From the NCBI RefSeq assembly GCF_016756395.1, contig NZ_AP018365.1:6321001-6385000 (forward strand): a stretch of 64,000 nt of DNA, written 5' to 3'. Position 1 is the first letter of the stretch. Each line of letters starts with the position of its first letter. Positions 29,352 through 37,717 of the stretch are shown piece after piece. The position numbers and the translations under genes are program-made. The stretch comes from Streptomyces sp. SN-593. Lineage in GTDB: Bacteria > Actinomycetota > Actinomycetes > Streptomycetales > Streptomycetaceae. Below the pieces are notes generated by a model. That model was not told the origin of the DNA and ran no database searches. It saw only the letters and a list, made by a program, of their open reading frames with translations.

Positions 29352-29897
29352 ATGGAGAACGTGGTGGTCCGCCCGTGCGCGCTCGCCGAGCACGTGGACG
29401 AGGCGCTGGCCGTGCAGGCGAAGGCGTTCGGGCTCGGCCCCGAAGAGGTCGCGATCCGCCGGCAGATCGTGCTGCGCCACCTGGCCTGCGCCGGCGCGCG
29501 GGCCTGGGCCGCGCACCACACGGTCGACGGCCGGATGGTCGGGTTCGTCTACGGCCTGCCCAACGACCGCGGGCACTGGTGGTCGAGCGTGGTCCAGCCG
29601 TACCTGCGGGCGCAGGACAACGACGGCTGGCTCGACGACTCCTTCGTGATCACCGAACTGCATGTGCTGCCCGACTTCCAGGCCCGCGGCATCGGCCGGC
29701 GGCTGATCACCGAGATCACCGACACCGCCACCGAGCCGCGCAGCATCCTCTCCGCGATCGACGGCGAGAGCCCCGCCCGGCACCTCTACCGCACCCTCGG
29801 CTACCGCGACCTGGCCCGCCCGGTGCACTTCCCCAGCGCCCCCCGCCCCTACGCGGTGATGGGCGCCCACCTCCCCCTGCCGCGCCCCCCGGCGTAG
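29352..29897 (+). CDS. GNAT family N-acetyltransferase
   Basis: 181 residues from the ATG at 29352 (MENVVVRPCALAEHVDEALA). The acetyl-CoA binding motif is ITELHVLPDFQARGIGRRLITEI, followed by SPARHLYRTLGYRDLARPV. The acceptor is unknown. A 10-bp direct repeat GGGAGGCGAT (twice, around 29318-29338) lies just upstream. TAAGGT at about 29338 would put the transcript start at or near the ATG, suggesting a leaderless mRNA. The reading frame is convergent with the kinase gene that follows. Confidence 0.82.
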   Translation: MENVVVRPCALAEHVDEALAVQAKAFGLGPEEVAIRRQIVLRHLACAGARAWAAHHTVDGRMVGFVYGLPNDRGHWWSSVVQPYLRAQDNDGWLDDSFVITELHVLPDFQARGIGRRLITEITDTATEPRSILSAIDGESPARHLYRTLGYRDLARPVHFPSAPRPYAVMGAHLPLPRPPA

Positions 29898-29934
29898 TCC
29901 CCCGCCGCCCGCCCGCGAAAAGGAGCGGCGGCGC

Positions 29935-30894
29935 TCACAGCCAGGTGGCGAACTCCAGGAGGAGTTCGGCGTCGGCGGTGTCGCCGACGGACAGGCTCCA
30001 GACACCCGCCTCGACCGCGCGGAAGCGCGACCAGCCGCGCAGCCGCTCGGGGTCCACCTCCACCGCGTCCGCGAGCTTCGCCAGGCGCCGCCGGGCCGCC
30101 GCCCGGGAGCCCGGCTGCGCGGCGAGGGTCGCGAGCCGGTCCCGCACGAGCCACGCCAGGTCGTAGGCCCGCTCGCCGACCAGCGGCTTGGGGTCGATCG
30201 CCAGCCACGGCAGGCGGTCCCCGGCGAGCACGTTCCCGTGGTGGAAGTCGCCGTGCAGCAGCACGGCCTCGGACGCGGTGCCGACCAGGTGCTCCCGGTC
30301 GGCCAGCGCCTCGTCGACCAGCGGCCGCGCGTCCTGCGCGTACGCCCGCTCCCGGCGCTCCCGCAGCAGCGGCACCAGCTCGCCGGTGTACTCCTCGACG
30401 GTGGTGAACGGGTGCCCGGCCCCGGGCGGCACCCACAGCCGCTGGAGCACCCCGGCCGCCTCCAGCATCGCCTTCGGCTCGGCCAGCGAGCGCAGCGACA
30501 CGTCGGCGTGCAGCCGCTCCAGCAGCATCACGCCCTGCTCCGGGTCCGCCCGCAGCAGCCGCACCGCGCTGTGCCCGCCCCAGCACGCCAGCGCGGCGTG
30601 CTCCTGCGCGGTCTCCCGGTTGACCATGCCGACCTTGAGCACCGCCGGTGTGCCGTCGTCCGTGCGGACCAGCACGATCATGCTGATCTGGCCGCCGGCG
30701 GCGAAGACCCGCTCCGCGGTGAGCCCCCAGCGGTCGAGGTAGCCGGCGACCGTCTCCGGCAGCCGGGCCAGCCACCGCCGGCCGGCCTCCCCCTCCCAGG
30801 CGGTGACGGTGCGGGTGAGCCGCTCGGGCGGTTCGAGGACCACGCGCGCCGCCCGGCCGTCCTCGGCCCCGCCCTCGTGCGCCGCTGCGCTCAT
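29935..30894 (-). CDS. APH(6)-like aminoglycoside/hydroxyurea phosphotransferase family kinase
   Basis: 319 residues with the protein-kinase-like APH fold of the streptomycin 6-phosphotransferase family. The nucleotide-binding Lys is in TPAVLKVGMVNRETAQEHAAL; the catalytic loop is EAVLLHGDFHHGNVLAG, and the metal site is LAIDPKPLVGERAYDLAWLVRDR. It would phosphorylate a small hydroxylated substrate with ATP. The gene is not in an antibiotic cluster, so it may be a housekeeping kinase or an intrinsic resistance gene. The exact start is uncertain; the first 25 residues are not conserved-looking. Confidence 0.82.
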   Translation of the reverse strand: MSAAAHEGGAEDGRAARVVLEPPERLTRTVTAWEGEAGRRWLARLPETVAGYLDRWGLTAERVFAAGGQISMIVLVRTDDGTPAVLKVGMVNRETAQEHAALACWGGHSAVRLLRADPEQGVMLLERLHADVSLRSLAEPKAMLEAAGVLQRLWVPPGAGHPFTTVEEYTGELVPLLRERRERAYAQDARPLVDEALADREHLVGTASEAVLLHGDFHHGNVLAGDRLPWLAIDPKPLVGERAYDLAWLVRDRLATLAAQPGSRAAARRRLAKLADAVEVDPERLRGWSRFRAVEAGVWSLSVGDTADAELLLEFATWL

Positions 30895-30936
30895 CGTGTC
30901 GCGATCCCTCCGTCGTGCGCCCCCGCGGCCCGCCGG

Positions 30937-31356
30937 TCAGCGCTCCTCGGCCACCCCGGGGAAGGCTACGCCGCCGCCGGTCCAGCGCACGGCACGCACC
31001 GCCGCCTCCCGCATCGCGGCCGCCGCGTCCTGCCGTATCCCGCCTATCGCGGCCGCCACCAGGTCGCCGTACGCGCCCGCGACGCGGTCCTCCAGGTATC
31101 CGGCCAGCCGCACCGCGCCGGCCGGCCCGGTCACCGCGAAGGGCAGGTCGTAGCCCGCGGCCGCGGCCACCGGGACCGCGCCCAGATCCGCCACGGTGCG
31201 GGCCATCACGTCGCGGCGGGCGCGGTGCGCGTCGTACGCCTGCTGCGCCTCGGCCCTGCGGGAGCCGGCCACCTGGCCGCCGACCACGCCGTATCCGTAG
31301 ACGGCCGCGTGCTCGGCGGCGAGGGCGGCCTGCGCGGCGTCGACGATCGTGGTCAT
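30937..31356 (-). CDS. ferritin-like domain protein (DUF4439 type)
   Basis: 139 residues, all helical, starting MTTIVDAAQAALAAEHAAVYGYGVVGGQV. The AEHAAVYGYG and AQQAYDAHRARRDVM helices give the paired Glu/His positions of ferritin-like four-helix bundles. A second half (VRLAGYLEDRVAGAYGDLVAAA) completes the bundle. Metal binding is predicted, not shown. It starts 7 bases after the stop of a predicted lipoprotein gene, so the two form a small operon upstream of, and divergent from, rimP. Confidence 0.78.
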   Translation of the reverse strand: MTTIVDAAQAALAAEHAAVYGYGVVGGQVAGSRRAEAQQAYDAHRARRDVMARTVADLGAVPVAAAAGYDLPFAVTGPAGAVRLAGYLEDRVAGAYGDLVAAAIGGIRQDAAAAMREAAVRAVRWTGGGVAFPGVAEER

Positions 31357-31363
31357 CCTGCGC

Positions 31364-31885
31364 TCACTTTCCGGCCGGGGAGCCGAGCAGGACCACGTGG
31401 CCGGCCCCGGCCGCGGCCACCGAGGCCAGCAGCCGGGCGAGGGCGCCCGGCGCGTCGAGCAGCGTGCGGGCCCTGCGGTCGGCGAGCGCGCGCTCGGCGG
31501 CGGCGAGCGCCGCCAGCGGCGCGGTGGGGGCGGAGGAGGACCCCGCGGGCGTGGGGGAGTCCGTTCCCCCGCCGTCGGACGCGGGCGCGGAAGCGGAAGC
31601 CGAAGGGGGCGCTGCGGCCGGCCGGCCCCCGAAGGCCCGCACGTGCGCGGCGGTGTCCGCGCGCAGCGGCGCGAGCCGCGCCGACAGCTCCGGACGGGCC
31701 GCGATCGCCGCGTCGTACCGCGCCAGCAGCGCCGCGCTGTCCCGGACCTCGCGCGCCTGGAGCGCCGCCTGCGCGCTGTCGGACCGCGTCGCCGCGGAGG
31801 CGCGGCCGCGGCCGCCGGAACACCCCGCCAGCACCCCGGCGGTCGCCATGGCCACGGCGCCACGCCGGGTCAGCTTCGGGATCAT
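31364..31885 (-). CDS. small predicted lipoprotein of unknown function
   Basis: 173 residues from the ATG at 31885. The signal peptide MIPKLTRRGAVAMATAGVLA ends in the lipobox VLAGC (Cys22), and TRRGAVAMA resembles a Tat motif. The mature part is helical and Ala-rich with a low-complexity Ser/Pro segment (about 95-120). No catalytic motif is seen. Its helix pattern resembles the ferritin-like protein encoded next, so it may be its membrane-anchored partner; that is a guess from context. Confidence 0.72.
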   Translation of the reverse strand: MIPKLTRRGAVAMATAGVLAGCSGGRGRASAATRSDSAQAALQAREVRDSAALLARYDAAIAARPELSARLAPLRADTAAHVRAFGGRPAAAPPSASASAPASDGGGTDSPTPAGSSSAPTAPLAALAAAERALADRRARTLLDAPGALARLLASVAAAGAGHVVLLGSPAGK

Positions 31886-32023
31886 GACAGGGAGTGTAGG
31901 GGCAGTCGCCGGCATCCCGGCGGGCGCCCCGCGGCGCGTCCGGGGGCCTCCGGACTCGGGTAAAGTTCCGCTCAACACGCGACCTTCCATGACAACAGCA
32001 GACGCGGCCGAGGAGTCACCCGG

Positions 32024-32620
32024 ATGAGCACCACCCAGAGCGAGAGGCTGCGCGCGCTGCTTGAGCCGCTGGTCGGCGAGGCGGGACTGGAGCTGGAAGA
32101 GGTCAAGGTGGCGGTGGCCGGCCGGCGCCGCCAGCTCATGGTGGTCGTGGACGCGGAGGACGGCGTGCAGCTCGACGCCGTGGCCGAGCTGAGCCGCGCG
32201 ATGTCGCAGGCCCTCGACGCGTCCGACGCCATGGGCGACACCGAGTACGTCCTGGAGGTCAGCTCGCCCGGCACCGACCGGCCGCTGACCGAGCCGCGGC
32301 ACTTCCGCCGCAACACCGGCCGCCTGGTCAAGCTCCAGCTCAAGGAGCGCGGCGAGCTGATCGCACGGATCATGGCGGTGGACGACGAGGGCCTGGACCT
32401 GGAGGTCCCGGGCGTCAAGGGCCGCAGGCCCAAGCCCGCCCGGGCGGACTTCGCCGAGATCGCCAGGGCCCGGGTCGAGATCGAGTTCAGCCGTAAGAGC
32501 GGCGCCGACGACGACAGTGACGACGACAGTGACGACGACAGTGACGGCGGCGGGGCGGACGACGAGGCGGACGACGGCGACGAGACCGTCGACGACGACG
32601 AGAACACTGAGGAGGCGTAG
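32024..32620 (+). CDS. rimP: ribosome maturation factor RimP
   Basis: 198 residues; needed for 30S subunit maturation. The N-terminal domain has LRALLEPLVGEAGLELEEVKVAVAGRRRQLMVVVD and the hallmark YVLEVSSPGTDRPLTEPRHFRRNTGR; the C-terminal SH3-like domain ends near residue 160. A strongly acidic tail follows, including three exact DDDS units encoded by a 12-bp DNA repeat. The ATG at 32024 opens the rimP-nusA operon. TAAAGT at 31961 is a plausible -10 element. The nusA start is 2 bases after its stop. Confidence 0.95.
   Translation: MSTTQSERLRALLEPLVGEAGLELEEVKVAVAGRRRQLMVVVDAEDGVQLDAVAELSRAMSQALDASDAMGDTEYVLEVSSPGTDRPLTEPRHFRRNTGRLVKLQLKERGELIARIMAVDDEGLDLEVPGVKGRRPKPARADFAEIARARVEIEFSRKSGADDDSDDDSDDDSDGGGADDEADDGDETVDDDENTEEA
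32507..32542 (+). repeat. 12-bp tandem repeat (three copies) in rimP
   Basis: GACGACGACAGT occurs three times without a gap at 32507-32518, 32519-32530 and 32531-32542, encoding DDDS three times in the acidic tail. Exact copies suggest recent slippage; the frame is kept because the unit is a multiple of three. Confidence 0.9.
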
Positions 32621-32622
32621 CC

Positions 32623-33606
32623 GTGGACATCGACATGAAGGCCCTGCGGGGCTTGGTGACCGAACGGCAGATCTCGTTCGACCTGCTGGTCGAGGCGATC
32701 GAGTCGGCACTCCTCATCGCGTACCACCGGGAGCCGGGCAGCCACCGCCGCGCGCGGGTCGAGCTGGACCGGACCAGCGGGCAGATCACCGTGTGGGCGA
32801 CGGAGGACCAGGAGGAGGCGGGGGAGGGCGCCGAGCCGCGCGAGTTCGACGACACCCCCAGCGGCTTCGGCCGGATCGCCGCGTCGACCGCCAAGCAGGT
32901 GATCCTCCAGCGGCTGCGCGACGCCGAGGACGACGTCACCTTCGGGGAGTACGCCGGCCGGGAGGGCGACATCGTCACCGGCGTGGTCCAGCAGGGCAAG
33001 GACCCCAAGAACGTGCTGGTCGACATCGGCAAGCTGGAGGCGATCCTGCCCGTGCAGGAGCAGGTCCCCGGCGAGGACTACGGTCACGGCACCCGGCTGC
33101 GCGCCTACGTGGTGCGTGTCGCCAAGGGCACCCGCGGCCCCTCGGTCACCCTCTCGCGCACCCACCCGAGCCTGGTGAAGAAGCTCTTCGCCCTGGAGGT
33201 GCCCGAGATCGCCGACAACTCGGTGCTGATCGAGGCGATCGCCCGCGAGGCGGGCCACCGTACGAAGATCGCGGTCCGCTCCACCCGGTCCGGGCTGAAC
33301 GCCAAGGGCGCCTGCATCGGCCCGATGGGGGCCCGGGTGCGGGCGGTGATGGCCGAGCTGCACGGCGAGAAGATCGACATCGTGGACTGGTCGGACGATC
33401 CCGCCGAGATGGTCGCCAACGCGCTGTCCCCGGCGCGGGTCTCCCACGTCGAGGTGGTGGACGCCGCCGCCCGGTCCGCCCGGGTGACCGTGCCGGACTA
33501 CCAGCTGTCGCTGGCGATCGGCAAGGAGGGCCAGAACGCGCGGCTCGCCGCCCGCCTGACCGGCTGGCGGATCGACATCAGGCCGGACACCGAGCAGCAG
33601 GACTGA
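32623..33606 (+). CDS. nusA: transcription termination/antitermination factor NusA
   Basis: 327 residues, the short actinobacterial form without the C-terminal acidic repeats. The N-terminal RNA-polymerase-binding domain (MDIDMKALRGLVTERQISFD) is followed by S1 (EGDIVTGVVQQGKDPKNVLVDIG) and two KH domains (GACIGPMGARVRAVMAEL and LAIGKEGQNARLAARLTGWRIDI). A Gly/Glu-rich stretch (about 65-80) interrupts the N-terminal domain, as in other streptomycetes. The GTG start uses a GAGGAGG site inside the rimP 3' end, so translation is coupled. Confidence 0.96.
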   Translation: MDIDMKALRGLVTERQISFDLLVEAIESALLIAYHREPGSHRRARVELDRTSGQITVWATEDQEEAGEGAEPREFDDTPSGFGRIAASTAKQVILQRLRDAEDDVTFGEYAGREGDIVTGVVQQGKDPKNVLVDIGKLEAILPVQEQVPGEDYGHGTRLRAYVVRVAKGTRGPSVTLSRTHPSLVKKLFALEVPEIADNSVLIEAIAREAGHRTKIAVRSTRSGLNAKGACIGPMGARVRAVMAELHGEKIDIVDWSDDPAEMVANALSPARVSHVEVVDAAARSARVTVPDYQLSLAIGKEGQNARLAARLTGWRIDIRPDTEQQD

Positions 33607-33712
33607 CCCGCCGGGCCGGCACCGGCCGGGGCGGGACGGTGAGTTCCGGACGAACAACCGTACGTTGACCCACTCGAAGGAGTGAGGTTGGCGCGGGGAG
33701 GTAGACTTAGAG

Positions 33713-33991
33713 GTGTCTGGTCGGACGCTGACGCCAGCATGCCCGGAGCGAACGTGCATCGGCTGCCGTCAACGCGCGGCCAAGAGCGATCTGCTGCGTG
33801 TGGCGGTGAGCGGGGGCGCGTGCGTTCCCGATCTTCGCGGTACGCTGCCCGGTCGGGGTGCGTATCTGCATCCCGCCCTTGCCTGCCTCGACCTGGCGGT
33901 CCGCCGTCGGGCGTTCGCCCGGGCCTTCAGAGGACCGGTCGCGCCGGACACCGCGGAGTTGCGCCGGTACGTCGAGCAGGCAGCCCCGTAG
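33713..33991 (+). CDS. ylxR: YlxR family RNA-binding protein (RnpM-like)
   Basis: 92 residues from the GTG at 33713 (MSGRTLTPACPERTCIGCRQ). The family signature is ERTCIGCRQRAAKSDLLRV, then GRGAYLHPALACLDLAVRRRAFARAFR. Homologues bind RNA, and one has been described as a modulator of RNase P. It lies between nusA and infB, the conserved position. A small hairpin, CACTC-GAAG-GAGTG, lies near 33671 in the preceding gap. Confidence 0.9.
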   Translation: MSGRTLTPACPERTCIGCRQRAAKSDLLRVAVSGGACVPDLRGTLPGRGAYLHPALACLDLAVRRRAFARAFRGPVAPDTAELRRYVEQAAP

Positions 33992-34080
33992 CACCGGCAG
34001 AACCGTAGGCAGCACGACAGGAACGGCACGGGCACACCGTGCGGTCAGGTACCTCGCGAGATGGAAGTAGGTCGAGATTG

Positions 34081-34112
34081 CGATGAGCACTCGATGAGTA
34101 CGCGATGAGTAC
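34081..34112 (+). repeat. three 11-base-spaced repeats in the infB leader
   Basis: CGATGAGCAC at 34081, CGATGAGTAC at 34092 and CGATGAGTAC at 34103 recur with an 11-base period, one helical turn, inside the 177-base gap between ylxR and infB. No coding frame accounts for them. Confidence 0.75.
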
Positions 34113-34168
34113 GCCCATGAAGTAGCGACGGTCCGGTGGACGATCACCCCGGACCTAAAAGGAGCGAA

Positions 34169-37100
34169 GTGGCTAAGGTCCGGGTATACGAACTCGCCAA
34201 GGAGATGGGAGTCGAGAGCAAGGTCGTCATGGCCAAGCTCCAGGAACTCGGCGAATTCGTCCGTTCGGCGTCCTCGACGATCGAGGCGCCGGTTGTCCGC
34301 AAACTGACTGACGCTTTCCAGGGACCCGGCGGCGGCGCCGGCAAGTCCGCTGCGAAGCCCTCCGCGCCGCGCAAGGCGGCGCCCTCCCCGGCGGCAGGCC
34401 GTCCGGGGCCCAAGCCGGCAGGCCCCGCCCAGGGCACGTCGGCCCGTCCGGCTGCCCCGGCCCCGAAGCCGGCCGGCGGCCCGACCACCCCTGCCGGTCC
34501 GAGCGGCGGCCCCGCGCAGTCCGGGCCGCGTCCCGGCCCCCGGCCGACCCCCGGGCCCAAGCCCGCGCCGGCCGCGCCCGTGCCCGCCGCGGAGTTCCAG
34601 GCGCCCCCGTCGGCGCCCCCGGCCCCGGCCGCCGGCCAGCGTCCCGGCGCGCCGACCCCCGGTCCGCGTCCGGCCCGTCCGGCCCCGTCCGGTGGCCAGC
34701 GCGACGGTGGCCAGCGTGACGGCGGTCAGCGTGACGGCGGCCGCCCCGGCGGCAACCGGCCCGCGCCCGGCCAGGGCCAGGGCGGTGCCCGTCCCGGCGC
34801 CCCGCGCCCGGCCGGCCCGCGTCCCGGCAACAACCCGTTCACGTCCGGCTCCACCGGCATGCCGCGCCCCGGTGGCGCGGCGCGTCCCGGTGGCGGCCAG
34901 GGCGGTGCCCCGCGTCCCGCGGGTCCCGGCGGCGGCGCTCCGCGTCCCGGTGGCGCCCCGCGTCCCGGCGGCGGTCAGGGCGGCCCCGGCGGCGCCCGTC
35001 CCACCCCGGGCGGCATGCCCCGCCCGCAGTCCTCGGGCCCGCGCCCGAACCCGGGCATGATGCCCCAGCGCCCCGCGCCCTCCACGGGCGGGCGTCCGGG
35101 CGGTCCCGGTGGCCGTTCCGGCGGTCCCGGCGGGCGTCCGGGCGGCCCCGGCGGTCGTCCCGGCGGCGGTGGCGGCTTCGCCGGCCGTCCGGCCGGTCCC
35201 GGCGGCGGCGGTCGTCCCGGTGGCGGCGGCGGCTTCGGCGGTCCTCGTCCCGGTGGCGGTGCCCCCGGCGGCGGTGGCGGCTTCGGTCCGCGCCCCGGCG
35301 GCTTCGGCGGGCGTCCCGGCGGCCCGGGTGGCCGTGGCGGAACGCAGGGTGCCTTCGGCCGTGGTCCTGGCGGCCGTCCGGCCCGGGGCCGCAAGAGCAA
35401 GCGCCAGCGGCGCCAGGAGTACGAGGCCATGCAGGCCCCGTCCGTGGGCGGCGTGCTGCTGCCCCGCGGCAACGGCCAGACCGTGCGCCTGTCGCGCGGT
35501 GCCTCGCTCACCGACTTCGCCGAGAAGATCAACGCCAACCCGGCGTCGCTCGTCCAGGTGATGCTGAACCTCGGCGAGATGGTCACCGCCACCCAGTCGG
35601 TGTCCGACTCCACCCTGGAGCTGCTCGCCGGCGAGATGAACTACGTGCTGGAGATCGTCAGCCCGGAGGAGGAGGACCGCGAGCTGCTCGAGTCGTTCTC
35701 CATCGAGTTCGGTGAGGACGAGGGCGGCGAGGAGGCCCTGGTCTCCCGGCCGCCGGTGGTGACCGTCATGGGTCACGTCGACCACGGTAAGACCCGCCTG
35801 CTCGACGCGATCCGCAAGACCAACGTGGTCGCGGGCGAGGCCGGCGGCATCACCCAGCACATCGGCGCCTACCAGGTCGCCACCGAGGTCAACGGCGAAG
35901 AGCGCGCGATCACCTTCATCGACACCCCGGGCCACGAGGCGTTCACCGCCATGCGTGCCCGCGGTGCGAAGTCCACCGACATCGCGATCCTCGTGGTCGC
36001 GGCGAACGACGGTGTGATGCCGCAGACGATCGAGGCGCTCAACCACGCCAAGGCCGCGGACGTGCCGATCGTGGTCGCGGTCAACAAGATCGACGTCGAG
36101 GGCGCCGACCCGACGAAGGTGCGCGGCCAGCTCACCGAGTTCGGCCTGGTCGCCGAGGAGTACGGCGGCGACACCATGTTCGTCGACATCTCCGCCAAGC
36201 AGGGCCTGCACATCGACAGCCTGCTGGAGGCCGTGGTCCTGACCGCGGACGCCTCGCTCGACCTGCGCGCCAACCCGAAGCAGGACGCGCAGGGCATCGC
36301 GATCGAGGCGCACCTCGACCGCGGCCGCGGCGCCGTGGCGACCGTCCTGGTCCAGCGCGGCACCCTGCGGGTCGGCGACACCATGGTGGTCGGCGACGCG
36401 TACGGCCGGGTCCGGGCCCTGCTCGACGACAGCGGCGCCAGCGTGGAGGAGGCGGCCCCGTCGACTCCGGTCCTGGTGCTCGGTCTGACCAACGTGCCCG
36501 GCGCCGGCGACAACTTCCTCGTCGTGGACGAGGACCGCACGGCCCGGCAGATCGCCGAGAAGCGTGCCGCCCGCGAGCGGAACGCGGCGTTCGCCCGCAA
36601 GGGCCGCAGGTTCTCGCTAGAGAACCTGGACGAGGCGCTCAAGGCCGGTGAGGTGCAGGAACTCAACCTCATCATCAAGGGCGACGCGTCCGGTTCGGTC
36701 GAGGCCCTGGAGTCGGCACTGCTCCAGCTCGACGTCGGCGAGGAGGTCGACATCCGCGTGCTGCACCGCGGCGTGGGTGCGGTCACCGAGTCCGACATCA
36801 ACCTGGCGACCGGCTCCGACGCCATCGTCATCGGCTTCAACGTGCGCGCCGCCGGGCGTGCCACCCAGATGGCCGAGCGCGAAGGCGTCGACGTCCGCTA
36901 CTACTCGGTGATCTACCAGGCCATCGAGGAGATCGAGGCGGCGCTCAAGGGCATGCTGAAGCCCGAGTACGAGGAGGTGGAGCTCGGCACCGCCGAGATC
37001 CGGGAGATCTTCCGCTCCTCCAAGCTCGGCAACATCGCCGGTGTGCTGGTGCGCTCCGGCGAGGTCCGGCGCAACACCAAGGCCCGCCTGCTGCGCGACG

Positions 37101-37270
37101 GCAAGGTCATGGCGGAGAACCTCAACATCGAGGGCCTGCGCCGCTTCAAGGACGACGTGACCGAGATCCGTGAGGGTTACGAGGGCGGTATCAACCTCGG
37201 CAACTACAACGACATCAAGGTCGACGACGTCATCGCCACCTACGAGATGCGGGAGAAGCCGCGCGGCTGA
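34169..37270 (+). CDS. infB: translation initiation factor IF-2
   Basis: 1033 residues. The GTG at 34169 has AAAAGGAG upstream and gives the standard start MAKVRVYELAKEMGVESKVV. Residues about 55-410 are a very long Pro/Gly/Arg-rich linker, including three GQRDG units near 34692-34740. The G domain begins at about residue 533 (GHVDHGKTRLLDAI), with DTPGHEAFTAMRARG and VAVNKIDVEGAD; domains II-IV follow with fMet-tRNA binding at the C-terminus. The linker is typical of streptomycetes. A double hairpin follows the stop. Confidence 0.97.
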   Translation: MAKVRVYELAKEMGVESKVVMAKLQELGEFVRSASSTIEAPVVRKLTDAFQGPGGGAGKSAAKPSAPRKAAPSPAAGRPGPKPAGPAQGTSARPAAPAPKPAGGPTTPAGPSGGPAQSGPRPGPRPTPGPKPAPAAPVPAAEFQAPPSAPPAPAAGQRPGAPTPGPRPARPAPSGGQRDGGQRDGGQRDGGRPGGNRPAPGQGQGGARPGAPRPAGPRPGNNPFTSGSTGMPRPGGAARPGGGQGGAPRPAGPGGGAPRPGGAPRPGGGQGGPGGARPTPGGMPRPQSSGPRPNPGMMPQRPAPSTGGRPGGPGGRSGGPGGRPGGPGGRPGGGGGFAGRPAGPGGGGRPGGGGGFGGPRPGGGAPGGGGGFGPRPGGFGGRPGGPGGRGGTQGAFGRGPGGRPARGRKSKRQRRQEYEAMQAPSVGGVLLPRGNGQTVRLSRGASLTDFAEKINANPASLVQVMLNLGEMVTATQSVSDSTLELLAGEMNYVLEIVSPEEEDRELLESFSIEFGEDEGGEEALVSRPPVVTVMGHVDHGKTRLLDAIRKTNVVAGEAGGITQHIGAYQVATEVNGEERAITFIDTPGHEAFTAMRARGAKSTDIAILVVAANDGVMPQTIEALNHAKAADVPIVVAVNKIDVEGADPTKVRGQLTEFGLVAEEYGGDTMFVDISAKQGLHIDSLLEAVVLTADASLDLRANPKQDAQGIAIEAHLDRGRGAVATVLVQRGTLRVGDTMVVGDAYGRVRALLDDSGASVEEAAPSTPVLVLGLTNVPGAGDNFLVVDEDRTARQIAEKRAARERNAAFARKGRRFSLENLDEALKAGEVQELNLIIKGDASGSVEALESALLQLDVGEEVDIRVLHRGVGAVTESDINLATGSDAIVIGFNVRAAGRATQMAEREGVDVRYYSVIYQAIEEIEAALKGMLKPEYEEVELGTAEIREIFRSSKLGNIAGVLVRSGEVRRNTKARLLRDGKVMAENLNIEGLRRFKDDVTEIREGYEGGINLGNYNDIKVDDVIATYEMREKPRG

Positions 37271-37277
37271 TCCCACG

Positions 37278-37355
37278 GCCCGCCGCCGCAAGGCGGCGGG
37301 CGGCACACCGGTCCGGGGCCGGTCGACGGCAGGAAAAGCCGTCGATCGGCCCCGG
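37278..37355 (+). terminator. double terminator after infB
   Basis: Hairpin 1 has perfect 10-bp arms (37278-37287/37292-37301) closed by a GCAA (GNRA-type) tetraloop. Hairpin 2 has 18-base arms (37313-37330/37338-37355) paired throughout with one G-U, around a 7-base loop. They end just before the DUF503-rbfA-truB unit, which probably has its own promoter (TACCGT near 37366). Confidence 0.75.
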
Positions 37356-37379
37356 CCGTCGCCTGTACCGTTCATGGTC

Positions 37380-37673
37380 ATGTACGTAGGCACGCTGTGC
37401 TTCGACCTGCTGCTCGGTGACGTACGGTCACTGAAGGAGAAGAGGTCCGTCGTCCGCCCGATCGTCGCCGAACTGCACCGCAGGTTCGCGGTGAGCGTGG
37501 CCGAGACGGGGGACCAGGACCTCTACCGCAGGGCCGAGATAGGGATCGCGACGGTGTCCGGCGACCTCGGGCACGTCAAGGACGTCCTCGACCGGTGCGA
37601 GCGCTGGATGGCGGCTCGGCCGGAGGTGGACCTGCTGTCCACGCGGCAGCGCATCCACGGTGACGACGAATGA
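37380..37673 (+). CDS. DUF503 family protein (YlxP-like)
   Basis: 97 residues from the ATG at 37380 (MYVGTLCFDLLLGDVRSLKE); an ATG two codons earlier is possible. The family pattern LLLGDVRSLKEKRSVVRPIVAELHRRFAVSVAETG is clear. The fold is a small ferredoxin-like domain of unconfirmed function; relatives sit between infB and rbfA throughout Gram-positive bacteria, suggesting a ribosome-related role. TACCGT at about 37366 would place the transcript start at the ATG, so the mRNA may be leaderless. Confidence 0.88.
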   Translation: MYVGTLCFDLLLGDVRSLKEKRSVVRPIVAELHRRFAVSVAETGDQDLYRRAEIGIATVSGDLGHVKDVLDRCERWMAARPEVDLLSTRQRIHGDDE

Positions 37674-37717
37674 CCGGACGACGGACCGAACGAACCGAGT
37701 GAAGAGAGAAGAAGACG

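Noticed and set aside
29935..30894. An antibiotic biosynthesis or resistance cluster around the APH-like kinase and CPT-like kinase genes
   Set aside because: Both genes are isolated among housekeeping genes with no biosynthetic enzymes, exporters or pathway regulators beside them.
34690..35400. Regular short repeats that could suggest a CRISPR array or satellite
   Set aside because: The repeats are in frame within infB and encode the Pro/Gly/Arg-rich linker typical of streptomycete IF-2; there are no constant repeats with unique spacers.
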